56,285 bases of DNA from DASCNA01 sp036011305 (lineage in GTDB: Bacteria > Verrucomicrobiota > Lentisphaeria > Victivallales > GWF2-38-69), in the NCBI GenBank assembly GCA_036011305.1, contig DASCNA010000181.1, forward strand, positions 1 through 56,285, written 5' to 3'. Below the pieces are notes generated by a model. That model saw only the letters and a program-made list of their open reading frames with translations, made no database searches and was not told the DNA's origin. Numbering within the stretch: the first letter of the stretch is position 1; each line of letters opens with the position of its first letter. The position numbers and the translations under genes are program-made. Positions 15,546-24,338 of the stretch are shown one piece after another.

Positions 15546-17174
15546 TTATTTTTCGTCTTTTTTATAACTTTTAGCTATCCTATCAGAAAGTTCCTTATCA
15601 GGATTTTTTATCATTTTCAAGGTAAGATTAAGAGTTTTATTAGGCAAATCATCTACAATCAACTTAAGTCCAAGCGGATAATCTTTGAATTTGGCTGAAC
15701 AGAGAGTATAAATCGTAGTACCTTTTTCCATTGATTCTTCAATCAAAGCATTTTCAACATTTTTATTGAATTTCAATTTAAATCCGCTTTTTTCAGTGAA
15801 CTCTTCTGAAAACCTATTAATGTCTTCTTTCATCTTTTCAGTATGCAGGTTTTTAGATTTATTCAAAATTAAATTAAGAGCCTTATCAGGATCCTGCACA
15901 CATTCAGCATCTACATCAAAATTTGTGATACCTACAGTAGGTAGTTCAAATTTATAATTTCTAAAGATGCGTTCCATTACTGTCATCAGTCCTCTGGCAC
16001 CTGTTTTTTGTTCATAAGCTTTTTCAGAAATACCTTTAATGGCATCATTGGAAATATTAAATTTAATATCGTAACCATCAAAATCATGTACATATTGTTT
16101 TAAAATACTACCTTCTGAATCTGTTAAGACTTTTACCAAATCTTTAGGCAGCAATTCTTCACATGAAACTCGAATCGGCAACCTGCCAATAAATTCAGGC
16201 TCAAATCCAAATTTAATAAAGTCTCCGGTTGTACTTTTTCTTAGATAATTAGTTTTTTCTTTTCCTGCAGTTCCCTCTTTTCCAAAACCAATTTGTGCAC
16301 CTTCAATTCTTCTTTTTATCATTTCAGACATATTATCAAAAGCACCGCTCACAATAAACAGTATGTTTCTAGTGTTGATTGTGCTCTTTTTATTTTTCCC
16401 TTTCCCGTGCATCATATCCATGACTGATTCAAACTGTCCAATCATATCTGTTTGGCTCTGCAATCCAACCTCAGAATCTTCCATTAATTTCAGAAGATTT
16501 ATCTGGACTCCTCTTCCTGAAACATCTTTATTATCATCAACGGTTCCGCAGGCAATTTTATCTATTTCATCAATATAAATAATTCCGTACTGAGCCAATT
16601 CTGTATTACCGTTTGCTAGTTTTACAAGATCTCTTACTAAATCTTCAACATTATGTCCTACATAACCTGTTGCCGAATATTTTGTAGCATCGGCTTTAAC
16701 AAAAGGAACACCTATCAGGTTGGCTAAACATTTTACAAGATATGTTTTTCCTACACCGGTAGGGCCAAGTAATAGAACATTCTGTTTTGTATATTCCCAT
16801 GAGTTATCATAACTTTTCTCAATACATCCTCTCACATGATTGTAATGGTCGCATACAGCTACAGATAAAACACGTTTTGCATCTTCCTGTTTAATTACAA
16901 ACCTGTCAAGATATTCTTTTACCTCTTTAGGTTTAAGTTTAAAGTTTTTAATTATCTTAAGTATTTTTTTAGGATCTTCTTCTTCTTTAGGCTTTTGTTT
17001 ATTGGTACCATCCTCTTTCGGTTTCTTGTTTACAGGAATTACAAAAGAATTTGCAGTGGCACCCATGTTTTTTAAAGCACTTTGAAACTGCTTCTGTAAT
17101 TCTTCAAAAGAAAATCCATCCTTTTTTTCATTATCATTATCTTTATTTTTATCATCATTATCATTATTATTCAT
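15546..17174 (-). CDS. ClpX-like AAA+ ATPase with altered N- and C-termini
   Basis: This is a 542-residue AAA+ unfoldase related to ClpX. The ATG at 17174 lies nine bases after AGGA. A TTG two codons upstream is too close to it. The AAA module begins near residue 85. Walker A is GPTGVGKT, the pore loop is ATGYVG, Walker B is IIYIDEIDKIA, sensor 1 is in LFIVSGAF, and sensor 2 is in the KTGARGL region. An IGF tripeptide lies where ClpX carries its ClpP-docking loop (AQIGFGKEG), followed by the ClpX hallmark FGFEPEFIGRLP. ClpX's four-Cys zinc-binding domain is missing. It is replaced by a charged N-terminus of Asn, Asp and Lys, then a Pro/Lys-rich linker. About 130 extra residues follow the AAA small domain. 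No clpP is nearby. It is probably a specialised unfoldase with its own adaptor set. ClpP partnership is inferred from the IGF motif only. Confidence 0.75.
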   Translation of the reverse strand: MNNNDNDDKNKDNDNEKKDGFSFEELQKQFQSALKNMGATANSFVIPVNKKPKEDGTNKQKPKEEEDPKKILKIIKNFKLKPKEVKEYLDRFVIKQEDAKRVLSVAVCDHYNHVRGCIEKSYDNSWEYTKQNVLLLGPTGVGKTYLVKCLANLIGVPFVKADATKYSATGYVGHNVEDLVRDLVKLANGNTELAQYGIIYIDEIDKIACGTVDDNKDVSGRGVQINLLKLMEDSEVGLQSQTDMIGQFESVMDMMHGKGKNKKSTINTRNILFIVSGAFDNMSEMIKRRIEGAQIGFGKEGTAGKEKTNYLRKSTTGDFIKFGFEPEFIGRLPIRVSCEELLPKDLVKVLTDSEGSILKQYVHDFDGYDIKFNISNDAIKGISEKAYEQKTGARGLMTVMERIFRNYKFELPTVGITNFDVDAECVQDPDKALNLILNKSKNLHTEKMKEDINRFSEEFTEKSGFKLKFNKNVENALIEESMEKGTTIYTLCSAKFKDYPLGLKLIVDDLPNKTLNLTLKMIKNPDKELSDRIAKSYKKDEK

Positions 17175-17263
17175 AATCAATTATCCTAGAAAGTTAATTA
17201 ACGGTAACAACTGTTAAAATCATAAAATACCATCTTTTAGAATTAATTAAATAAGAACTATTT

Positions 17264-18562
17264 TTAAATTTCATAGAACTTCTTGAGCAGCCTAATCATT
17301 AAATGATGATCTTTTACACCTGTAAGCTCTCTTATCGAATGCATCGCCATCATGGGGATTCCAACATCGACAGAGCGCATTTCAATATGCCGGCTGGATA
17401 AAGGCCCAATTGTTGAACCGCCTTTTTCATTGGAATGATTAGTAAAATACTGCAAAGGAATATTCGCAGCTTTTCCTATATTTTTAACTACTGCAATGGA
17501 TTCACCATCAGATGTATATTTATAGTTTGCACTTATTTTTACAACAGGACCTCCATTCATTTTAGGTCTGTTTACTGGATCTGCTTTTTCCGGATTATTC
17601 GGGTGAACAGCGTGTGCTCCATCTATTGACATCAAAAATGACTTTTCTATTGATCTTAGGAAATCTTCTCTTTTACCACCTTGTCCTAAAATTATTCTTT
17701 CCATGATATTGGATAATATTTGAGAATCAGCCCCCTGCTTTGTACTACTGCCTACTTCTTCGTTGTCAAAGCATGCCAGTAAGTTATTTGTCAAACCAGG
17801 TTTTGTATTAAGCAATGCTTCCAAACCGGATAATACAGCCTCCTGGTCATCAATTCTTGAAGAAGAGATTAAATCCTGTTCAGCACCAATTACAGAACCT
17901 TTTTCAAATTCATATAAAAACAGTTCAAAATCCATAATTTTATCAGATGTCACTTCTAATTCTGAGCATATAAGTTTCAGTAAATAATCATTTTTATTAA
18001 AATTTTCATCCAAAGCTGTACAAAGTATAGGAAGTAACTCTTTTTGATTATCTATGGAACGTTTAGAATTAATCTCCCTGTTCATGTGTATTGCGATATT
18101 TGATATAACAGCTAAAGGTTTATTTATATTAACAAGTTTCTGATGGGGCTTTAAAGTATCAGAACTCTTTACAAAAACTCTACCGGCCAAACTTAAAGGA
18201 CGATCAAACCAAGTTGATAAAATAGGACCGCCATACACTTCTGTATTCAGCAGCAGACACCCTTCTTTAAGAATTTCAGGATCAGGTTTAATTTTTACTG
18301 CAGGAGAATCAATATGAGAGCCAACGATTTTAAAACCGTTAAATGCTTCCTCCGTAGATGCAATAAAAGCAAACAAAGCAGATTTGTCTTTCCTAACAAA
18401 ATATTTTCTTCCTTTCTCAAGCTTCCAGTTATCCTCTAAACACAGTTCAGCAAATTCATTTTTTTTAAGAATGGATGAAACATTTTCAACAACATGATAA
18501 CCAGTTGGATTTTTATATAAGAAATCAATTAGTTCATTAGCTTCTTTAACAGCATTACCCAT
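17264..18562 (-). CDS. M18 family aminopeptidase
   Basis: This is a cytoplasmic dinuclear-zinc aminopeptidase that removes N-terminal, mainly acidic or neutral, residues from peptides. At 432 residues it has the usual M18 length. Zinc ligands appear in GSHIDSPAVKIKPDP near 81-95 (His and the bridging Asp region), CFDNEEVGSS near 260-269 (catalytic Glu and metal Glu), SIDGAHAVHPN near 312-322 and NHSNEKGGSTIG near 377-388. AGGAG precedes the ATG at a rather long 12 bases. The AAA+ gene follows 89 bp downstream on the same strand, so an unfoldase and a peptidase of peptide breakdown are neighbours, perhaps co-transcribed. Confidence 0.92.
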   Translation of the reverse strand: MGNAVKEANELIDFLYKNPTGYHVVENVSSILKKNEFAELCLEDNWKLEKGRKYFVRKDKSALFAFIASTEEAFNGFKIVGSHIDSPAVKIKPDPEILKEGCLLLNTEVYGGPILSTWFDRPLSLAGRVFVKSSDTLKPHQKLVNINKPLAVISNIAIHMNREINSKRSIDNQKELLPILCTALDENFNKNDYLLKLICSELEVTSDKIMDFELFLYEFEKGSVIGAEQDLISSSRIDDQEAVLSGLEALLNTKPGLTNNLLACFDNEEVGSSTKQGADSQILSNIMERIILGQGGKREDFLRSIEKSFLMSIDGAHAVHPNNPEKADPVNRPKMNGGPVVKISANYKYTSDGESIAVVKNIGKAANIPLQYFTNHSNEKGGSTIGPLSSRHIEMRSVDVGIPMMAMHSIRELTGVKDHHLMIRLLKKFYEI

Positions 18563-18687
18563 AATACTCTAACGCTCCTATAATCTGAAAATTTTAATGA
18601 CAATAAAAGAAAATATTATCGAAACTCAATACTTTCAATTCATGAAGTTAATATGGAGATATAAAAAATAAGAACGTTTATAAACTT

Positions 18688-19416
18688 TTAGATATAGTGA
18701 ACAGTTGTTATAAGTGAATTCTGTTCAATATCGATTTCACGCCAACCATATTTATTGCAAATATTATAACCTTCTATATCTCCGTTTATTTGATACCAAG
18801 TGGAAGGCGTCAGATACTGTATTATATTACCAATATTAATCTGCTTTTCTGTATGATAATGTCCGGTGAATATATATTTAATATTATTATATTTGGCAAG
18901 CTGTTTTTTGACTTCAGGAATATTTTGTAACGGATATTTTCGGTCCATGAACTCACATCCGCAATAATCCAGAGGATGATGAACAAATATAACAATATTA
19001 CTATCTGTTTTCATGCTAAGGTTATCAAGCCACTCCAATTGAACTTTGCCTAAAAATTCCTTTGACGAATCTAAAAAAACCAGTATGAAACTTTCTGCTT
19101 CAACTGAAAAATACATATCATCATACTTGAGATAGGTGCTCATATCAAATATTTTTGAAATACTAACGATGCTGTCATGATTCCCTGGCAAAATAATGAT
19201 ATTTTTATTCAGATTATTAAGATGTCTTTTAATCCATTTATAAGATTTTATATCATCATGAGAATTAACTAAATCACCGGATACAATTATCAAATCAATC
19301 TCTTTTGATTTAATATCGTTCAACACGTCAATGCATCTCTGCTTAGCATCTAGGCCGTCCTTTAGAGTATTTTCTGAGGATATATGCAGATCAGTTATTT
19401 GAGCTATCTTAATCAC
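18688..19416 (-). CDS. Calcineurin-like metallophosphoesterase (Icc/CpdA-like)
   Basis: This is a 242-residue protein with the full set of dinuclear-metal motifs: DLHIS (9-13), GDLVNS near 46-51, LPGNHD near 76-81, VHHP near 144-147 and GHYHTE near 180-185. This order and size fit the Icc/CpdA class, whose characterised members hydrolyse cyclic AMP or other phosphodiesters. The substrate here cannot be read from sequence. The start is GTG at 19416, with only a distant AGG, so it may be translated weakly. It lies between a terminator and the aminopeptidase gene (gap about 125 bp), and co-transcription is possible. Confidence 0.85.
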   Translation of the reverse strand: MIKIAQITDLHISSENTLKDGLDAKQRCIDVLNDIKSKEIDLIIVSGDLVNSHDDIKSYKWIKRHLNNLNKNIIILPGNHDSIVSISKIFDMSTYLKYDDMYFSVEAESFILVFLDSSKEFLGKVQLEWLDNLSMKTDSNIVIFVHHPLDYCGCEFMDRKYPLQNIPEVKKQLAKYNNIKYIFTGHYHTEKQINIGNIIQYLTPSTWYQINGDIEGYNICNKYGWREIDIEQNSLITTVHYI

Positions 19417-19438
19417 TATAATCTTTTACCTAAAACAA

Positions 19439-19475
19439 AAAATAAGATGAGCATAAAATTATCTCATCTTATTTT
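19439..19475 (-). terminator. Rho-independent terminator of glgP
   Basis: AAAATAAGATGAG (19439-19451) pairs with CTCATCTTATTTT (19463-19475), a 13-bp perfect stem. On the minus strand the stem runs into a T-rich tail. It lies 12 bp past the glgP stop. Confidence 0.88.
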
Positions 19476-19487
19476 TATTCAATTATA

Positions 19488-21962
19488 TTAAATTTTTATT
19501 TCAACAGGTTTAACATTCCAAATTTCTTCAGTATATTCTTTTATAGTCCTGTCACTTGAGAAATACCCCATTCTTGCAGCATTTATAATAGATTTCTTCG
19601 TCCATATTTCCTGATCTTCATAAAGCTCAGCAACTTTATCCTGAGTATCAATATAATCTTCATAATCAGCCAGCAGCATATAAGTATCACCGTAATATAG
19701 AAGAGAATCAACAAGAGATTTAAAAAGATCCTTGTTTTCAGGATTGAAGTAACCTTTCTTTATCATATCAATTACTTCTTTAAGCTCGGTATTTTTATTG
19801 TAATAATCCTGAGGATTATATCCCTTAGTCTTCATTTCCTGCACTTCATTATCTCTAAGGCCGAAAATAAACATATGCTCTTCCCCTATCTTTTCAGCCA
19901 TTTCCACATTAGCTCCGTCCATTGTTCCAATAGTCAATGCACCATTCAGAGAAAACTTCATATTGCCTGTACCAGAAGCTTCATAACCGGCAGTTGATAT
20001 CTGTTCAGAAAGATCTGCAGCTGGTATGATTTTTTCAGCCAAAGATACAGAATAGTTTGCCAAATAAACAACATTGAGATATTTACTTACTTTAGGGTCA
20101 TTATTTATCTTTTCTGCAATAGAGTTAATCAATTTTATAATTAATTTAGCTGTATGATACCCAGGAGCGGCTTTCCCTGCAAAAATAACAGTTCTTGGAA
20201 CAAATTTTTTATCAGGATTTTTCCTTATTCTGTTATATAAAGTAATTATATGCAAAGCATTTAACAGCTGCCTTTTGTATTCATGCAGTCTTTTAATCTG
20301 AACATCAAAAATAGAATCAATATTTACATCAACATTATTATGTTTTTTGATATATTGTCTTAATGCATCTTTGTTATCTCTTTTTATTTTTTTCCATGAA
20401 TCAGTGAACTCTCTGTCATCTATAAATTTTTCAATTTCAGCTATTTCGTCCAAATCTTTAATATAACTATATCCAAGTTTTGTCGCTAAGAGTTTAAACA
20501 GCGGAAAATTAGCCTCTTTTATCCACCTTCTTGGTGTAATACCATTTGTTTTATTGTTGAATTTTTCAGGATAAATTTTATAAAAATCTTTAAATAGGTC
20601 CTTCTTAATAATTTCAGTATGAAGTTTTGCTACACCGTTAACAGAATGACTTCCGACAATTGCCAGATTAGCCATTCTGACTTTTTTGTCATGTCCTTCC
20701 TCAATTATTGATACTTTTCCAAGTATTCCAGGATATTTTTTACCAACCATATCCAAAAATTTCTGGTTAATTACAAATATAATCTGCATATGTCTCGGTA
20801 ACAGTTTCTGCATAATATCAAGAGGCCAGCTTTCAAGAGCTTCAGGCAAAACAGTATGATTCGTATAACCAAAAGTTTTAACTGTAATATCCCATGCTTC
20901 ATCCCAGTTCAGACCTTCTTCATCGAGCAGTATTCTCATTAATTCAGGAATAGCCATAGCAGGATGAGTATCATTAAGCTGAATTGCAATTTTTTCATGG
21001 AATTTCAGTATATCACCATGATCAATTTTGTACTGCCGCATGATGTCCTGTAGAGAGGCTGATACTAAAAAATATTCCTGTTTCAATCTCAGAATTTTAC
21101 CCTTTGTGTAATTATCATTGGGATATAATACTTTTGAAATATTTTCAGCTCCATTTTTATCTAAAACAGCATTAACATAATCACCACTGTTAAAAAAGTT
21201 AAAATCAAATGTTTTTGTAGCTTTAGCCTGCCAGAGCCTAAGATAATTTACTGTATTATTCATATATCCTGGTATAAGAATATCATATGCCAATGCATCT
21301 ACTGAATCAGCTTCAACCCATTTAGATTTCTCTATCCCATTTACATCTGTATATTTTTCCAACCGGCCGTTAAATTTAATATCGAAGGTAAATTCAGGTC
21401 TCGGTATTTCCCATGGATTACCAAATTCAAGCCATTCATCTGCTTCTTCATGCTGATGACCATTTACAAATTTCTGCTTAAATATACCATGTTCATATCT
21501 AATAGTATAACCATAGGCAGGCAGTTCCAATGTTGCCATAGAATCAAGAAAACAAGCAGCAAGTCTGCCTAGCCCTCCGTTTCCGAGGCCCATATCAGGC
21601 TCAAGATCCCTTATTTTATCCAGATCATAACCAAATTCTTTTAAGATCTCTCCGCTCTTTTTGTATTCAAAAAGGTTCATCAATGTATTCCCCATCAACC
21701 TTCCCATCAGAAATTCCATTGATAAATAATAAACTTTTTTTGCATCCTGTTTCTTGTACTCATTTTTAGTTCTTAGATAGTTATGAACTAATTTATCCCT
21801 AATCGCATATGCCAAAGCCTTATAGGAGTCTTCTCTAGTTACACTGTTTTTATCTTTAACCAGCGTGTATTCCAGATGTTCTAAAAAAGTCTCTTTTAAT
21901 GAATCTTTATGATGATAATCATAACTGTCTGAAAAAAAGCCTTGTTCATTCTCTTTTGTCAT
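19488..21962 (-). CDS. glgP: Glycogen/starch phosphorylase
   Basis: This enzyme phosphorolyses alpha-1,4-glucan to glucose-1-phosphate, using pyridoxal phosphate, in the cytoplasm. It is 824 residues from the ATG at 21962, which follows TTGGAG by six bases. A TTG four codons upstream overlaps that SD and is rejected. Signatures are AKKVYYLSMEFLMGRLM near 54-70, LGNGGLGRLAACF near 104-116, NDTHPAM near 330-336, and the PLP-lysine signature EASGTGNMKFSLNGALTIG near 658-676. Length matches the GT35 family. It is followed by a strong terminator. Glycogen as a carbon store is implied, but no synthesis genes are in view. Confidence 0.95.
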   Translation of the reverse strand: MTKENEQGFFSDSYDYHHKDSLKETFLEHLEYTLVKDKNSVTREDSYKALAYAIRDKLVHNYLRTKNEYKKQDAKKVYYLSMEFLMGRLMGNTLMNLFEYKKSGEILKEFGYDLDKIRDLEPDMGLGNGGLGRLAACFLDSMATLELPAYGYTIRYEHGIFKQKFVNGHQHEEADEWLEFGNPWEIPRPEFTFDIKFNGRLEKYTDVNGIEKSKWVEADSVDALAYDILIPGYMNNTVNYLRLWQAKATKTFDFNFFNSGDYVNAVLDKNGAENISKVLYPNDNYTKGKILRLKQEYFLVSASLQDIMRQYKIDHGDILKFHEKIAIQLNDTHPAMAIPELMRILLDEEGLNWDEAWDITVKTFGYTNHTVLPEALESWPLDIMQKLLPRHMQIIFVINQKFLDMVGKKYPGILGKVSIIEEGHDKKVRMANLAIVGSHSVNGVAKLHTEIIKKDLFKDFYKIYPEKFNNKTNGITPRRWIKEANFPLFKLLATKLGYSYIKDLDEIAEIEKFIDDREFTDSWKKIKRDNKDALRQYIKKHNNVDVNIDSIFDVQIKRLHEYKRQLLNALHIITLYNRIRKNPDKKFVPRTVIFAGKAAPGYHTAKLIIKLINSIAEKINNDPKVSKYLNVVYLANYSVSLAEKIIPAADLSEQISTAGYEASGTGNMKFSLNGALTIGTMDGANVEMAEKIGEEHMFIFGLRDNEVQEMKTKGYNPQDYYNKNTELKEVIDMIKKGYFNPENKDLFKSLVDSLLYYGDTYMLLADYEDYIDTQDKVAELYEDQEIWTKKSIINAARMGYFSSDRTIKEYTEEIWNVKPVEIKI

Positions 21963-22211
21963 ATAGGACTCCAAATTTTGTTTGTTCTATGTAAATGATT
22001 ATTAAAATTCACAACAATATTTCAAATGCTAAATATAACAATTCTTAACTAATTTTCAATAAACTTCACAACCTGCTGAAATTTAATGAATTGTATATAT
22101 TTACACACAAATATCATTTTATGATATATAACAGATAAAGCTACTATTAAACTCATTTTTTTCAAATTTTGGCTTTTTTCAAAAGAAAATCCAAAATAAT
22201 TCAAACTTTAT

Positions 22212-22239
22212 TTGATCATTATAAATTTTGAATTATAAT
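22212..22239 (+). promoter_or_regulatory. Promoter of tRNA-Ser(GCT)
   Basis: TTGATC (22212-22217) and TATAAT (22234-22239) are 16 bp apart and end 18 bp before the tRNA. This is the right geometry for a sigma70 promoter whose transcript begins just ahead of the tRNA. Confidence 0.6.
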
Positions 22240-22257
22240 ATCTACCTGTTAATAAAC

Positions 22258-22349
22258 GGAGAGATGACTGAGTGGCCGAAAGTAGCAGTTTGCTAAACTG
22301 CCGTACCCTTAAGTGGGTACCGCGGGTTCGAATCCCGCTCTCTCCGCCA
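22258..22349 (+). tRNA. tRNA-Ser (anticodon GCT)
   Basis: Acceptor GGAGAGA (22258-22264) pairs with TCTCTCC (22339-22345), followed by G and an encoded CCA. The anticodon arm GCAGT-TTGCTAA-ACTGC gives GCT, which reads AGC and AGT. A long variable arm (GTACCC...GGGTAC) is present. The acceptor stem is identical to that of the GGA isoacceptor at 11770. Confidence 0.97.
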
Positions 22350-22508
22350 TTTTTATTACTACTATATTTATTTGTCTTATACTTTCCAAAAATAACTTTA
22401 AAAGATATTTTGTTGTTGCGGATAATTTTATAATATCCTATTATTTATAATATAAGAATAAATTTAGTGAACAATTTAAGACAAATAATAATGAGATATG
22501 TTTTTTAA

Positions 22509-22673
22509 ATCTTCGCAGCAGGCAGCTATATAATAGCATCTTACTTCTATCTTAAAATTGGTAAACTTGACAGCCTTCATGCTTTAGTTGTAGGTTTTTC
22601 TACAATTAACGGAACTATATTTTTTGCAGCTTCTGCTATTTGCTTTAAAATCCGCCGCCTGATAAAAAAATAA
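22509..22673 (+). pseudogene. Relic of a membrane-protein gene
   Basis: An open frame of 54 codons without any start codon runs to TAA at 22671. It reads like two membrane helices: IFAAGSYIIASYFYLKIG, then LHALVVGFSTINGTIFF and AASAICFKIRR, ending in basic residues. A stop directly precedes it and no SD or ATG exists, so I take it as the 3' remnant of a lost gene. The parent family is not recognised. Confidence 0.45.
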
Positions 22674-22781
22674 TACGCACTACATAAGAAATGGAATAAC
22701 ACCCAAATATAGTTTTTTATTAATTATAAAGATAATTGTGTAATCTATTTTTATAGTATACTCATTCCAATAGACAATATA

Positions 22782-22898
22782 ATGAGTACTCCTGTTCTCA
22801 TGCGTTTAAGGAGGTTGAGGGAAACACGCAAAGCAATTCCTTCTGAGTCAATTTTTTGTAAGAAGCTCTATAAATTACAATATTATACAAACTATTGA
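22782..22898 (+). pseudogene. Possible HRDC-like fragment or 38-residue peptide
   Basis: An ATG-to-TGA frame of 38 codons encodes VLMRLRRLRETRKAIPSESI followed by a Cys/Tyr-rich end. The L-R-x-L-R-x-x-R-K spacing resembles the start of an HRDC domain, as at the C-terminus of RecQ helicases, but the stretch is too short to be sure. No SD is present. Its stop abuts the end of the opposite-strand adaptor gene. It is probably debris, like the fragment at 22509. Confidence 0.25.
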
Positions 22899-23417
22899 TC
22901 AAATATTTGAAGTAGTTTTATCTTTTTCAGGATCTACAACTCTTTTGGCTGTTAATATGCTTGTCCCTCTGCTAACACCTGAATGAGGCATAAGAAATAC
23001 TTCAGTTACGACACAGTCGTATGGAGAAGAAATAGCAAGATGGTTATTTTCAGTTTTTAGTTCTTTTAGCTTTATCTTTAATTTTTCTAATTTAATTCTT
23101 GCTATATAATAATTAATGATCATGTCTTCGTACTTAGCTGCACTTACAATTTTAGAATTATGAAGTTTATCAAACCTAGCCAGGTCAGATTTTTTATCTA
23201 TAAGGTCGTGTTCAGCTAGCTTTATATCAAGCTCAGTTTTTGCCATCTCATAATTAATAGTCGGTTCTGTTAATCTAAGCAGAAGTTCCCCTTTTTTTAT
23301 GACCTGCCCTTTTGTTGGTAGATAATCGATAATTCCACCTGATGCAGAAGTTAGAATTGCCGCTGAACAAGATATGGAAAAAATAAAATATACTATCGAG
23401 AGAAATAAAACTTTCAT
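22899..23417 (-). CDS. Short HlyD-type periplasmic adaptor, no beta-barrel domain
   Basis: This is a 172-residue protein with a signal peptide (hydrophobic 3-18, then Ala-rich). Residues about 20-50 form the first half of a biotinyl-lipoyl-like fold (SGGIIDYLPTKGQVIKKGELLLRL). A helical hairpin follows (about 55-125, with heptad-like Leu, Ile and Lys), and then the second half of the lipoyl fold (NHLAISSPYDCVVTEVFLMPHSGVSRG). The beta-barrel and membrane-proximal domains of full HlyD/AcrA adaptors are missing, so the protein ends where these would begin. It is either a minimal adaptor or a 3'-truncated gene. No exporter gene adjoins it. It is related in layout to the two longer adaptors at 25216 and 26496. 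Confidence 0.65.
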   Translation of the reverse strand: MKVLFLSIVYFIFSISCSAAILTSASGGIIDYLPTKGQVIKKGELLLRLTEPTINYEMAKTELDIKLAEHDLIDKKSDLARFDKLHNSKIVSAAKYEDMIINYYIARIKLEKLKIKLKELKTENNHLAISSPYDCVVTEVFLMPHSGVSRGTSILTAKRVVDPEKDKTTSNI

Positions 23418-23506
23418 ATCTAAATCATTTCTTAATAACAGTAGTCTCTTTAAATTAATATTGATTGAATTTTTATAGTAAATATGAGGGAGATATTATT
23501 TATATT

Positions 23507-23644
23507 CTACTTTTTATCCAAATAAATATGTAAATATTTTTCACTCGGTTCACACTCTTTACATTCTTCTTTCCTAGGGCAGTATTTACAGCCTGAATAA
23601 TCTTCTCTATACTTTTGCCCACAAACTGTTATTTTTCTTTTCAA
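23507..23644 (-). CDS. 45-residue Cys-rich protein, TTG start
   Basis: A start codon TTG at 23644 has GGAG eight or nine bases upstream and opens a 45-codon frame. The protein carries five cysteines in the order C-x10-C-x2-C-x5-C-x2-C (Cys8, 19, 22, 28, 31) and ends YLHIYLDKK. Two CxxC pairs suggest a small zinc- or iron-binding knuckle. I recognise no family. The dense cysteine pattern and a correct SD favour a real gene over chance. Confidence 0.55.
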   Translation of the reverse strand: MKRKITVCGQKYREDYSGCKYCPRKEECKECEPSEKYLHIYLDKK

Positions 23645-23803
23645 TTTAAATTCTCCATTCTTTAAGTTTAATATTTTAAAGAATTAATATTTATATATCA
23701 TCTACAACAAAAAACTATGTTAACTTGTAATAAAAAGTTATATATCTTAGATATTGCAACTGTACTAGAAGCAGGACTGCGGAGAACTCTATTTCAGTTG
23801 GAT

Positions 23804-24142
23804 TTAGTCTGAAGTTTTTATGTTTTTTTTGGGATAATAATAATAACTGCAGCACAGTAGAAAAATTAATAAGACTATGTCGAAAATAATCCATACCCAC
23901 CTATGGAAGAGAACTATATGCCAAAATGGATTATAGTAAATTGTAAAAATCAAGAACACCCAGAAAATATAAATTTTTTTGGATTTCAGCATAATGAACA
24001 TCATTGCAAGAAACAAAAAAAACAATATATAATGTTGTATATGATAAAAATCTTTATGAAACCTGAAAACCAAACCTACAAAAACAATAATATCTATAAT
24101 TATCAAAATACTAAAAGGTAATATTTTTTTATTTTTAGCCAT
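23804..24142 (-). CDS. Small four-helix membrane protein (DUF6804-like)
   Basis: This is a 112-residue inner-membrane protein with helices at about 9-27, 36-53, 56-73 and 81-100. A YNPF motif (70-73) is followed by W83 and D88 (HRWVWIIFD). The N-P followed by R-x-x-W-x-x-x-D pattern is what I recall for DUF6804 small membrane proteins. A second protein of the same size and pattern lies at 48798-49130. The ATG at 24142 has no visible SD. The function is unknown. Confidence 0.6.
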   Translation of the reverse strand: MAKNKKILPFSILIIIDIIVFVGLVFRFHKDFYHIQHYILFFLFLAMMFIMLKSKKIYIFWVFLIFTIYYNPFWHIVLFHRWVWIIFDIVLLIFLLCCSYYYYPKKNIKTSD

Positions 24143-24255
24143 ATGATTTTTATTAGTTAAATTTAAACATTAAAGATTGAAGATTCTAAGATAACTATAG
24201 ATAATTATATATAAACTATTTTTGTTTTACAACTGTTTAATTTCATCCTAAATGG

Positions 24256-24285
24256 AAATAACATTTACAGTAAAAAATGTTATTT
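24256..24285. repeat. 11-bp perfect inverted repeat upstream of the GPP34 gene
   Basis: AAATAACATTT (24256-24266) and AAATGTTATTT (24275-24285) are separated by 8 bp. The repeat sits just upstream of the -10 at 24301. It could be an operator at the -35 position or the terminator of an upstream transcript. The position over the -35 favours an operator. Confidence 0.5.
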
Positions 24286-24297
24286 TAATATAAGAAG

Positions 24298-24306
24298 TGT
24301 TATAAT
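24298..24306 (+). promoter_or_regulatory. Extended -10 promoter of the GPP34 gene
   Basis: TG-T-TATAAT (24298-24306) is a perfect extended -10, 33 bp before the ATG at 24339. No good -35 is seen, which is typical of extended -10 promoters. The inverted repeat at 24256-24285 covers the -35 zone. Confidence 0.55.
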
Positions 24307-24338
24307 ATTCAGTACTATATAAAAATAACAGGAAAATT

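Noticed and set aside
23715..23900. 61-codon minus-strand frame overlapping the small membrane-protein gene
   Set aside because: It overlaps the 3' end of the 112-residue membrane protein in another frame, and its composition is not protein-like.
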